This document shows positions 21,536-32,049 of a stretch of DNA of 64,000 nucleotides, piece by piece (position 1 is the first letter of the stretch; each line of letters starts with the position of its first letter). Source of the stretch: Metellina segmentata (lineage: Eukaryota; Arthropoda; Arachnida; Araneae; Tetragnathidae); assembly GCA_947359465.1 (NCBI GenBank), contig OX375882.1, positions 58,244,031 to 58,308,030 of the forward strand. The letters run 5' to 3'. The position numbers and the translations under genes are program-made. A model generated the notes under the pieces. That model saw only the letters and a list, made by a program, of their open reading frames with translations, made no database searches and was not told the DNA's origin.

Positions 21536-23081
21536 TTGGGAAAAAAATTGTTTTTCAGGTATTGAATTTAAAGTTTCGGAAGCACGTTAAGTATACAACT
21601 AGAAAAATGTTCCAAATAGTTGCAAGATCTTGGTATTGTTCGAAAGCCAAGGAGTTGGAAAATATTTTAATACGTTCGCTGCTAATCTCGCGCCAGCGCG
21701 TGATGTGGCATCAACACTAAAGAGCCAATCACGCGCCAGCATGTGGTGTGGAGTGGTGTCTTATTACCCAGTCACGTAAAGGTTAGAAGCTAGTTTTTAA
21801 GGTATGTGGTTTCGAACTGATAGCTTTGTTAGTTATTAAAAAATATTAAAATATTAGTTGTAGAGACAATAGTTATGTAGGGCCTTCACGCCCTAAAAAA
21901 AAGAAAAATGAATCTTATAAACCTCTAACAGATGATGAAATTGAAAATTTGCTGGCTCAGCTTCTATCTGTTCTGGTATTGGCACACTTTTTAATCTTCT
22001 TTGTTATAAAAGTAAGTCGGCTGCTGGGAAAAACCCATTTCTACGGCGGGGCAATAACTATCAATACATCCTAACGAAGCAATGAATGTGTTAAACAGCA
22101 AATTAAATTTATATTGTGCTCAATTTTCGTGTTTTATAGAGCATCGTAATGAGACTTTTGTCAATGTTTCAACGGAATATCCCTTTCTTTAATACCATTT
22201 TTTGTAACTAAAAATCAAAGAAAAAAATAAATCCAAGTGTCATCAGAAAACGAAATTTTGCTCAGGTAAACTTTGACTACATTCTAATTAACAATGTTGA
22301 GCTGTAACGATATTAGACTAAAATTACTTAATGATAATCTAACTAAGAAAAAAATACACACACGAGCTAAACTAAGGATCCTAGTTCAAAAGCATTGAAG
22401 CAAACCGACGTACGATATACGTACGTGGCACAAGAATCGGCGTAATTTTAAATTGAAGAACAGACAACAAGTAGATATAAATAATATAAAATCAACTGCT
22501 GCGATTTTAATTGGCAGATTTTGCCACAAAGTTTAAATATGCAAAGTTTGAGCTAGGAGTTTTATATAATTACTAGAACTTCTCGGATGGCGTCTTGCTA
22601 CCTTAACGAAATTCTGCAGCAGTCTGATCACGGAGGACAATAATAAATCTGGTTGGTTGGGTATTTATGGTTCAAGGTCCCACAGGCCAAGCTTCGCCAA
22701 AACAAGACACAAAACTGTAGACAAAATAAAGACAGATGTGAAATGTATCTATTTACAATTTTGAATTGAGCCCAATGTATTAAATTCAAATACAATTCAC
22801 AAAACTGATGTCAGAGATGAATAAAAACAAGTTTTTGCTGTAAGGACTTCCCAAAAGGTCTTATAGGGATGGATGTGGAACAAATTGGATTTGACTATGG
22901 TTTATAAAAGCACTGCATTCAGTCAAAATGTATTGAACTGCAAAAGCATTATGGGAAATTGAACAAAACGGAGCAGTTTTTCCCATGAATAAGTATCTAA
23001 GTGTAAAGTGGTTTGATCAGTACAAAGTCTCAACAATTGAACTTTTTTCTTTTCAAATTTGCCTAATCCTGTGATGGTACG
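21536..23081. other. unannotated stretch
   Basis: A GC-richer patch at 21660-21780 contains two CGCGCCAGC repeats. A coding-like segment follows at about 21884-21960 (see findings). I recognise nothing else. Confidence 0.35.
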
Positions 23082-23205
23082 TAGGTAGGTATTTTATTAA
23101 AGTAAGTAAGTTTTTCGTAAAGTAGCAACAAAACGGGCTATTGAAGACGGTCCGCGTTCAAGTTCCAATAGGAAAGATCCCACTACAACACCACGTAATC
23201 CTGTG
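23082..23205 (-). repeat. SINE tail fragment
   Basis: Read on the plus strand it is GTAGGTAGGTATTTTATTAA, then CAACAAAACGGGCTATTG, GACGGTCCGCGTTCAAG and CAACACCACGTAATCC. That is the reverse complement of the 3' half of the main SINE family. Confidence 0.7.
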
Positions 23206-23219
23206 ATGGATGACTATTA

Positions 23220-23441
23220 TATAGTGGAGTTTATTTTGAGATTCTTTATCCCAAGAATCTTACCAGCTTCATTTATTTGTGTCTCCAGCAACATTAAATC
23301 GTCTACAGTAGGAATTGATAAGTAATTTTGCATTTTTGAGGACTTAAAAGCGGAGTCTGCCCTCTGGTTTTCGGAAATACCTTCTTGCCCAGTGTACCGG
23401 ATAAAATGGTGTAATGACAGAAATAGAAGCGTAAAGAACAA
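23220..23441 (-). pseudogene. LINE RNase H fragment
   Basis: The 74-codon minus-strand frame contains RYTGQEGISENQRADSAFKS. This resembles the last block of the RNase H domain in non-LTR retrotransposons of the Jockey/R1 type (commonly WxPGHxGIxGNExADxxAK), including the catalytic Asp in RAD. It is followed by a plausible SIPTVDDL linker. Upstream and downstream parts of the element are not recognisable. It lies beside a SINE tail, but I cannot tell whether they are related. Moderate confidence only. Confidence 0.45.
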
Positions 23442-24039
23442 GATCTTTGAGTTTCACCCCTACAACAATTATTTTAACATCCTACAGCTTTACAGATATG
23501 TACAGCACAATTACAGATTTTTGGGGACAAGATGAAGGGTTCGGCAGAGGTTAGTGTGTACTCGCTCTCTCGGTTCTCAATGGTCACTGGCATATTCCAG
23601 CCATCCAGGCACATTTCAGTCGAAAATCACTTATCGATGTAATTTTGAGTGTTCTCAAGGAGCTTGATATTTAGGATATCGTAATGTCAGTGTAACGTCA
23701 GATGACGAGGGCTTATGTCAAGTTCCCAAAACTGACCGATGTAATGTCAAACGGAGTGCTGTATTACTACTTCCAGAGTTAGTTATGGACAGTTGATCAC
23801 TTGAAAGGAGTTTTATGATCTTCAATTAAGGAATTCTTCAATATGTCGGCTTGATCAGGGAAGACGACTTTAAAGTGTTACACTAGGTATCCAACACATC
23901 ATGATTTCGAAATTTGGAGAGTTTAGATATAAAAAGAGATTTATTGTTTTTTTTTAATCTGGAAGATTGGACCTAGGAAAGATCTGAGCCAACCCGAAAA
24001 AAATATTGAATCGTGTTTAAACAAATAAAATAGACGCTA
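23442..24039. other. unannotated stretch
   Basis: Sequence of ordinary complexity without recognised motif. Confidence 0.35.
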
Positions 24040-24260
24040 ATTGTCTTTATCCTCCTGGTGGTTGTCAAAACGAGACATCTCGTTAATAGCAAAGATGAGT
24101 AGATCTTGATGGACGAGATATCTCGTCATTAAGAAAAAAGAGCATATCTTGATTCTGTCGTCATATACAAATCAGTAATAATTTGATCACAACTTATTTC
24201 GTCATTGGCAAAATTGGTCAGATCTTGATGGACGAGATATCTCGTCGAAACTCTTGGAGT
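24040..24260 (-). repeat. palindromic repeat family, four modules
   Basis: Contains ACGAGACATCTCGTTAATAG, then GATCTTGATGGACGAGATAT followed by CTCGTCATTA, TTTCGTCATTGGCAAAATTG and again GATGGACGAGATATCTCGTC, ending GAAACTCTTGGAG. This is the reverse orientation of the family start CCTCCAAGTGRTTTCGACGAG. Confidence 0.75.
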
Positions 24261-25370
24261 CTTTAACATGAAAGAGATGTGAGCTCCTTGCAAAGAACTT
24301 TACTGGAAATACGAATAACACTAGTGATATTGCATTTGAAAAATATACACATAAAATGAAGTTTCATATTTTGAACAAATTATATTACTTTTAGACAAAT
24401 TAAATGCTTATATCAATGCTTATGATCGCTATAAATAAACTGAAATAATGTTTTAAATAGTAGTAACGACCCTGCCATCAACAGTTATTAGCAATTACGA
24501 AACCGCAGCACTTATTGTGGGTCTAGTAGTTATTTATTAATGCATCAAGGGGCTGCTTATATTTAAATAAAACCGTTTTCTGCAGCTTTTAAATTTTTCT
24601 TTTAAGTATTTTCTGCATTTAACTCAGATTAGTGTTAGCAAATTATAAATATGCATTAATATTTATGTAATAAAATATTTAATTTAATGAATAATGTTTT
24701 AATTATATTAATTCACCGTTTTATATATACTTTCAGTTAAAAATGTATGTATAATTTTATCTTATGTCGTAATGTAAGTTATCGTTATTTTATCTACATT
24801 TCTCTTTTGATATCGTACATTTTGTTCTACACAAAAGTCTCTTCCAAGAAATAAAACATTCATTGGTTTAAGTGTTTTCTGGAAAAATAATAAAAAAGAA
24901 AGATGTATAATGGCAATTTCACAGAATACGTTTTGGGCTTAAGTTCATTCTTATATTATAAGTTGTTTTAAAATAATTAAAACAATGCTAACAAAATGTA
25001 AAAAATTTAATATTTCACAAAACCATACATACATTTGCAGTTAACTATAAAAATTTGCATTGATTATTTTTCCATGTAAATATTATTTTATAATGACTGC
25101 TGTAATCATCAATTTATATTAACTGACCTAATTAATTAAATATTTTCCTTTTTTCATGCGTAGAATACAAAACATTTTGTAATTAAAATGTATAATACTT
25201 GAGGCTTTTAAGGTAATAAATTATGTTTAGTTTTAATTACTCTTGTTTTGATGAAACATAACAATTATAGTTTGAATTTTAATTAGCGTGTGCTTTTTAA
25301 GACATTTCATCAAAGTTATCTGCATCAAAATTTAGAAACTTAATAAACCTACGAAGATTTTTAAAGGGTT
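24261..25370. other. AT-rich stretch, nothing recognised
   Basis: Strongly AT-rich and without long open frames. Confidence 0.4.
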
Positions 25371-25575
25371 CTCTATTATTTACTTCATTCAAAAGCCATT
25401 ACGAGATTCAAAAGTCATTTAATGCGTTTTAATAGAACGATTCTAATTAAAAGTGACTAAGAAATCAAGCTATTTCTCTATTATTTACTTCATTCAAAAG
25501 CCATTACGAGATTCAAAAGTCATTTAATGCGTTTTAATAGAACGATTCTAATTAAAAGTGACTAAGAAATCAAGC
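25371..25575. repeat. perfect 100-bp tandem duplication
   Basis: 25371-25470 and 25476-25575 are identical as read (from CTCTATTATTTACTTCATTC to GAAATCAAGC), separated by TATTT. The period is 105 bp. Lack of divergence implies a very recent duplication or an assembly duplication. Confidence 0.9.
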
Positions 25576-25879
25576 GAAACGCATAATGTATGTTCGATGT
25601 ATGTTTTAATGACTGAAAAAAGCCTGATAAAATTTATTATTAATCCTACATTATCCTTCTACTTTTTTGCTTCTACCTTTAATGCTAGAATACCTCTTTT
25701 TTAGTATTTAATAATTACAAGAATTGAGAAAAGCAGTTTTGGTTTTGCAATTTAATTCTGAAAATTCTCAATTTGAAATGCACTACTTTTTAGTATGTAC
25801 CATCACGGTTTATCTTTGTCTTACTTAAGCTTTTATTGCTGGAAATATTTGTTGGTATATATTTTAATTAAAAATCGCA
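25576..25879. other. AT-rich stretch, nothing recognised
   Basis: No feature seen. Confidence 0.4.
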
Positions 25880-26135
25880 CTGTGACAACACACGGGCTAT
25901 TGACCACGGTCTGAGATCAAACCTGTAGGGAAAGATTCCAAAGCACAACATAATGTCCAATAACGATCAGATGACGAGATCACACCTTAGCTGACACTCC
26001 ACTTCCACACTCTCCCAACGTGAGGTCATTTGAGGTCATGGCAGATTTAACGTGAAAAAAACCCGTTTCTAAATAGCTGTCTTAAGTCGGATTCGAACTC
26101 GCTACCCTCCGGTTCTAATCCGTTACTTTTTCAAC
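25880..26135 (-). repeat. tRNA-derived SINE, diverged
   Basis: On the plus strand: CACACGGGCTATTGACCACG, GATTCCAAAGCACAACATAAT, GATCAGATGACGAGATCACA, CTCCACTTCCACACTCTCCC, then the tRNA-like head GTCGGATTCGAACTCGCTACC. Order and orientation match the main SINE on the minus strand. Confidence 0.7.
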
Positions 26136-27238
26136 AGGGTTACTGGCCTCATCTTTTGTTGGAGCCTGAAATATCGTAACACACGTATATACCAATCTAT
26201 GATAACAAAACTGTTGACTAGATTAGCTATATTCGTTTAAAAATCATAATTATAAGAGAGTATTCAGTATATACTAAAGCTGTACCGGTGGCAATGGCCT
26301 TGACACTTTTTTCTAGCACTTTTAGAAACGAGTTATGGCAGGTTAAGGCAACCCATCTGTATTACGGTTATTTCGTTTTTAGGGCAGCATCGATAACCAA
26401 AATATTTATTTCCTTGTCGACATTAGAAGTGTGCTAAAAACGAACCAAGGTCATTGAAACCGGTATAAACATAGAGTGAAGCTGAACCCATAAGAGTCTT
26501 ATGCGCACCGTTATTTTCAAAATAACCTTCCAATTATAAATCTTGGAACAAGACATTTTTAGCCATTATAAATAGAAGTAGTTTGAAAGTATATATATAT
26601 AAGAACCCAAGAATTTCCAAAAAAGATCAGGGCGTCATCAGGGAGGAGCCTGACCCAAACAACATAAAATGGTGCTTTCTACATATGAGCAGCGTTAGGA
26701 TGAAAAAATTGCTCATACACTCCCCCAAACACCACCAAAACGCAAGTTAATATTATTTATATTTTTATTTTCTGCTTTTTATGGACTCGTTGCATCGGAA
26801 GTGTGGTGTTAGCATATAAGTTAGACTGTGTAATTGATGGCATTTGGTGGTAATTTTTAGGCTTGTTGTTGTTGATCTCCCGGCTGCGGCTTCGAGTTTC
26901 ATTTCGTTTTGTTCCTGCTCTGTTTTGGTATTTCGTTTTGTTTTTGTTTTACTTGCTCTTTGGTGGTGTTTGGGGGAGTGTATGAGCAATTTTTGATCCA
27001 CCAACATTTCTTCATTTTTTTATCATTTTTTAAGACTTTTATTGAGAAGGTGTTTTTGGAAATTCTTGTGTTCTTGAAATTATATTGCTTACCATGCTAT
27101 GTCTGCAGCTTCAGCGCGCTTGCATGGGTAGTTTCGAGTTTCGGTCTCTGGTTAATGCACCCCGGCTGTTTGGTTATTTTTTGTTATTTTGTGTGTGTTA
27201 TATTACTGTTATTATATATATATATATCATTATTCTTG
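26136..27238. other. unannotated stretch
   Basis: CACTCCCCCAAACACCACCAAA at 26720 recurs inverted as TTTGGTGGTGTTTGGGGGAG at 26958, so a 19-bp inverted pair with a ~220-bp loop is present. A short TA repeat is at about 27206-27227. Open frames are unconvincing. Confidence 0.4.
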
Positions 27239-27792
27239 GAAAGAATACATGCTTTAATAGGGGGATTGTCCGCCACCTGCTGCAATTACACTAGCAACCC
27301 TTCTCGACATACTTGCAACAAGGTCTTGATACCCAAATACGGGTATTTGTGTCCATTACTACTGCAAATATGTCGATAGCTCAGCTGTAGATTTCGGACG
27401 TGGTTCCCTGGTCCGTAAGCGTAGCTCTAACTCATCGCACACATGTTCTATGGGGTTTAGTTCGGGACTCTGATCAAGACAGGGAAGACGTTTTACATCC
27501 ATACTTGATACCACTACTTGGCAGAGACTGCAACTTGACATGGGGAGGCTGTCGTCCTGGAATCAACATTTTCCCATTCCATAAAATTGCCAGAGCGTAG
27601 GAAGAACCAGATTGCCCAAAATGTTTATGTAGGCGTAGACGTTCAATTGATCAGGAACAACCAGCAAACGTCCCAGGCCATACCCCACGAGAAACACTCC
27701 TAAACAAGTAGTCTATGGGGATTAGGTTGGGACTCTGAGCAGGCCAGGTAAGACGTTTTACAACCTTATCTTAATACCACTGCTTGACAGAG
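27239..27792 (-). mobile_element. Tc1-like transposon, second family, truncated
   Basis: GAATACATGCTTTAATAGGG to AAACAAGTAGTC aligns with 1220-1690, without either terminal repeat. From 27711 a second short block (GGGGATTAGGTTGGGACTCT to ACCACTGCTTGACAGAGG) repeats the internal region around 1431-1505, as if two copies were joined. Both ends abut TA microsatellites (27206-27227 and 27806-27829). Confidence 0.65.
27359..27541 (-). pseudogene. Tc1-type transposase C-terminal remnant
   Basis: The 60-codon frame contains VKRLPCLDQSPELNPIEHVC, the block around the third catalytic Glu of DD34E enzymes, followed by DELELRLRTREP. The Asp of the usual SPDLNP is Glu here. Everything N-terminal to it is frameshifted. 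It shares its ancestry with 1381-1681. Confidence 0.7.
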
Positions 27793-28289
27793 GATATCTA
27801 TCTCTGTATATATATATATATATATATAACAGTACCTTATATCTAAATTTCTTAACAAAGCAACAGATTGGAGATGGTAGAGCCGAAGCTTCTTGTCCCA
27901 ACAGATCCTTTCACAATTAATTTTGACCCTCAGGGAGGCATGAAATTTGATTAAGGTATTTTAATAAAACATGTGACGAAAGTCATAAAGTACCTCTGGA
28001 AAGTTAACAATGTACATAGATATTTAAAGGGTATTGCTATAGCGGAATAATTAAACTCCTGTTTGAGCATTAGGGATTGGGAGGAATTGTGTTCCATACT
28101 GGAGGAAATTTTTTAGATCCGACCTTTCATCACTAGGGGACTTTACAAACATTTCATACGACTCTAAACAAAACATAACCAAGTATTTTCACAAAAAAGC
28201 ATGAATGTGGAAGGAGTATAGGTATATGTTGTTGGTAGGATTGACGGATGGTCTCCATTCCGACATGCAATAATTAATGATAATTAATC
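27793..28289. other. unannotated stretch
   Basis: A TATA microsatellite at 27806-27829, then unrecognised sequence. Confidence 0.35.
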
Positions 28290-28980
28290 CTTCGACTAAT
28301 CCTACAGATTGGCTTAACTTAACTGTAAAATTATGTAAAGCCTATGAAAAAAGACAATTCGCAACACCACTCCAAATGATTCAACACAAAGTCGTCCTAA
28401 CTATTATAGGCCAAGACAGTCTAATTTGTATAGACCAAATCAAACTAATTATTATAGGCCGGGTCAAGCTAATTATGGATCACACAATTTTAGATTTACT
28501 CGACCGGCCAGATTTCACAGACCTGTCTATTTTCAGACCCGGCTACACTCATTCCCTTGTAGAATTTGTGAGAATAGAGGGATATTCAATGCTTTCCATT
28601 GCGAAATTTCTTTCTTTTTTAATTGGAGGAGCACGCCCAATCTATGGCACACCTGTTTTGGGATAAATCAGATTGCCCAATTTTGCTTAGGGAGGTCCTC
28701 GAGTGGTTCATAGGGAACAGATATGTTCATTAAAAAACTTAAGCAAACACTATTCTATACCTATCAATAGCACACAAAAAATACCCAGGGAAATAGGAGC
28801 AGCTGCTGAAAAGATAAACCATGTATGACACTTAATTGTAACCGGTTACGTAAAACCCAATGTAAATTCTCCTGAACTTTTACACTACATAAATCAAAAT
28901 AAACAGTTGCAATTACCAATACTTATTGATACTGTGTCAACAATATCTATTACCGAGAAACCGTACCCATAAATTAGCTT
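28290..28980 (+). pseudogene. Ty3/Gypsy-type retroelement, gag and start of protease (broken)
   Basis: One frame (from 28426) gives YRPNQTNYYRPGQANYG and later FPCRICENRG, which looks like the basic, repetitive end of a gag protein with a mutated CCHC knuckle. At about 28915-28945 the plus strand reads LPILIDTVSTISIT, resembling the active-site stretch of a retroviral-type aspartic protease (usual form DTGS/A). Frames change several times. The Helitron at 28996-30594 interrupts the region just downstream. This is the 5' part of the same element as 30596-31968. Confidence 0.5.
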
Positions 28981-28995
28981 TTAATTTATTATTAA

Positions 28996-30594
28996 CTAGC
29001 AAAATACCCGATCTTACTCGGTTTGAATCGGTTTACTCTAAATTGAAGAGATAGTAAAAATATATAATGACTTAAGTTTTTTGTAGAAAAAAAATTAATT
29101 TGAATACCTTTCGCCATCTTTATAATTTCTACAATTAACTTTGGACACAAATCCTACACATGCATATACATTGATGTAATACATTTCACTCACATCGCAT
29201 CCTTGCTGTATGGCAAAGCTACAAAATGACTAAGGTTACTACTACAAAAGATGACTTTGAGGGAGATCTGGAATTCCCTTTCTTAAGTTATTTCCATGTT
29301 CAACTCAATTAATTAAAATTACGATATACGGTGAGTGCTCTCGCACTCATAGTCAACAAAACAATATTTTTTTTTACTTGCGGCACTCTTGCATCCGGTA
29401 TGTGACATTGTTAAATTTCGCAATATTCTCCTGTCATTGTAACAACAAATTTTTTGATGTTTGAAAACTTCTAGTTCGGATTTTTTAAACATTATTATTC
29501 TTTGAATAACGGCTTTATTCTTTGAATAACGGCATTATTCTTTCAATAACGACATTATTCTTTCAATAACGGCATTATTCTTTCAATAACGGCATTATTC
29601 CTTCAATAATGGCATAACTACACTTAAAATTTACTGAAAATTTATTCTGACTTACCTGCTATTTCTAAGTCGAATACTTTGTGGTGCTGTTGCGTGTGAT
29701 GAGAAGGAAAACACATTTATTAAAATAATAAATATTAAAAACAGCGAAATAAAACAAAATAAAAGATGTCGGAAAAAATTGCTTTAAAGATATTAATTTG
29801 TGATTCATTTTTATCTCTTGATCTCGCACAGTTGCCACAACTTACAACTAAAAGTGTACAAAATTTAGAAATGTGAAATTAATTCAGAGCGAAAGAACCA
29901 GAAAAAATATCACTGCTCGAGCGATCTTGTTCATTCTCGTTTCATTGAAAAATATCGTCTGTCCCAAATATTCGGAAATCGTTTTCATTGCGCAAAGAAC
30001 CCAAATAAGACTCGAAATAAATGAAGTATCAGAGCTGAAATTCCACCACAAAATTATTTTTTGAAGAATAATTACTTTGTCAGCAGTACTGGTAAAGCAA
30101 TCGAAGTAATCGTAATATTCTCAACATACATTCCAATTTTTCCAAAACTACCAAATGATGGTTGATTTAAGTAGACTTACTCACGTGTTTTAGCATGAAA
30201 CTCAACTAAATATAACAATAAAGAAATGTTTAATATTGCATTCACTAAACTAATAAATAATGTATAAAATAAAATACATCGAAATAAAATTCATGTGATG
30301 CTTGCACAAACACACAAACACAAAATCGAACATAGAACAGAAAGACGGACAGACAAACTTTTGCAACCAATTCCATTTACTAAATGAAGATAAGTACTCC
30401 CTGTATGCAAATTTCCATGAAAATATATTAAACCGTGTGGACGCGTATAGGGCACATACATACATACAGACAGACAGACACCAAACGCGAAAGAGGCGGA
30501 TTTGGCATCAGAAGGGTCCAAAACGGATAGAAAACTTGAAATGGGTCGAAAATATTCAATGTACAAACAAACACTCCATACATATTTATATAGA
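28996..30594 (-). mobile_element. non-autonomous Helitron (first family), full length
   Basis: On the minus strand it runs from TCTATATAAATATGTATGGA at 30594 to a 3' end GAGTAAGATCGGGTATTTTG and CTAG at 28999-28996, with T beyond it. Order of parts: a 5' GTTTGTTTGTACATTGAATA block, a CTGT-rich stretch, an AT-rich middle, a minisatellite of 20-bp units (29503-29612) and the TATGAGTGCGAGAGCACTCA block. It agrees part for part with the copies at 44225-47449. No Rep/helicase motif is present in its 1.6 kb. The insertion between A and T in a Gypsy remnant fits Helitron target preference. Confidence 0.82.
29503..29612 (-). repeat. 20-bp minisatellite inside Helitron
   Basis: About six units of GGCATTATTCTTTCAATAAC in a row. 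The same array in the other orientation lies at the corresponding place in the Helitrons at 45250-45415 and 46805-46945. Confidence 0.9.
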
Positions 30595-30595
30595 T

Positions 30596-31968
30596 ATTTG
30601 ACAGGCATCATTCGATAGAGATCTTGGTACCTAATCATAAAACATCAAATTGTTTTTGTTATCCTATATAATTCTAATAATAACTTATTTATCATAACAC
30701 TCCGTTATATTTTGCTTTCTTTTCAAAATAATACTTTACATTTTCTGCCTTTGAATTTTGCAATATTTCCAAACGACAAGATACGTTATGTGCAGTTAAA
30801 GTGTTCCATTTCGTTCACAGTGTATTATACCACACTATTTGTAATAAAGCTCTCCCCACAGCATTATGAAAACAAACAATATTTTGAAATCAACATTTCC
30901 GCTATTGTTTCGTAAGAAAAATGCGAAATAATTCCTTCAATTCTTTAGAAAAGAGTTTGGAAATGAATTCCATTCTTATTTATATAGATACAAAATTGTC
31001 CACATGTTCATGTGCAAAAACACAGGGTAACATTGTCATCAGAGAGAAATTAATTTTGATATTGACGATTGGAAATGTTATTAATCAAGTCGTATTTTAT
31101 ATTATTGATAATGAACTTCCGAATGTATTATTTGGCTTCGATGGATGTGCTTCCTTTAAATTGCACATTGGTACAATCTGCAAAAGAGTTTTTCAAAATG
31201 ATACTTGGCTGAGCTATAAGCATTATTCGAATTCACAAGATCTATTTCTCTACATATTAAAAATATAAATCCAATAAATAATGAGACAGTAAGTGGCTTA
31301 CAAAAATTACAAAGAGAGTCTGAACACGTTTATTCTGCAAATAAATATGATGTGGGTTGCATACGAATGGAACCACAAAAAGTCATATTAAATTCTGAAT
31401 TAACTATCTCTCTTAGACCATATAGAGTTTCCCCTAAAGAAGAAAATGAAATCAAAAGCCAAAATAGAACATCTTTTAAAAGCAAATATCATTAAGGAAA
31501 GTTCCAGTCCTAACTCCGCACCTGTAACGTTAGCACTTACAGAAAACGAACGGAAAGTCCGTTTGTTCATAGATTTTCGAAAATTAAATAATATTACAAA
31601 AAATGATAAAGAACTCCTTCAAAGAATAGATGTAATTTTAGATAAACTAAGTTCTCCTAAAGGGTTTTTAACTTTGGACCTTGTTTCAAGTTATTGGTAT
31701 GTACCCATACATCTTAATGATACCGAAAAATTAGCTTTCGACACTAACTTTGAACTTTATGAATGGTGCCGTCTACCTTTTGGATGGAAAAATGCCCCAA
31801 GTGTGTTTCAAAGAACAATGTAGAATTTTGGCAAAACAAAAAGTCGACTTCGCCTTAAATTATTTCGATGATATTGTTATTTTCTCTGTCTCTGAAGGAG
31901 AACATTTAGTTCATCTCAGGACACTCTTTCAAATATGCGAACAAATAATAGATCAAATGATTATCTAG
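30596..31968 (+). pseudogene. Ty3/Gypsy-type retroelement, protease and reverse transcriptase (broken)
   Basis: Near 31060-31170 the frame reads NELPNVLFGFDGCASF, resembling the C-terminal flap and LLGxD motif of a retroelement protease. The reverse transcriptase follows: RLFIDFRKLNNIT (block around the DYRKLN motif), FLTLDLVSSYW with the first catalytic Asp, and LPFGWKNAPSVFQ. Just after it the frame shifts by one at about 31800-31820, and the polymerase active site NYFDDIVIF appears in the new frame. Thumb, RNase H and integrase are missing, and no long terminal repeats were found. A domesticated role is unlikely given the frameshifts. Confidence 0.8.
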
Positions 31969-32049
31969 TGTTATTAAAAGTAGTTAATTTTTTACTTTAA
32001 TTTTAATATTACTTTAGATATCCTAGTGTATTTAAATCCTTTCGTGAGT

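Noticed and set aside
26909..27379. A 156-codon plus-strand frame with many hydrophobic residues (candidate membrane protein).
   Set aside because: Its C-terminal third is Tc1 transposon sequence read on the wrong strand, it crosses a TA microsatellite, and the hydrophobicity comes from T-rich codons.
29873..30064. A 63-codon frame (MKLIQSERTRKNITARA...) that reappears on the minus strand at 44790-44984, suggesting a small Helitron protein.
   Set aside because: It lies opposite the element's orientation, and in the third copy (46370-46540) a 2-base loss breaks the frame, so it is probably not selected for coding.
30250..30638. Minus-strand frames of 71 and 115 codons with SVCLSVCMY runs (possible signal or Cys-rich peptide), also seen at 44107-44427 and 45913-46152.
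   Set aside because: The Cys/Leu/Ser/Val runs are the translation of the CTGT simple repeat inside the Helitron; they move with the element.
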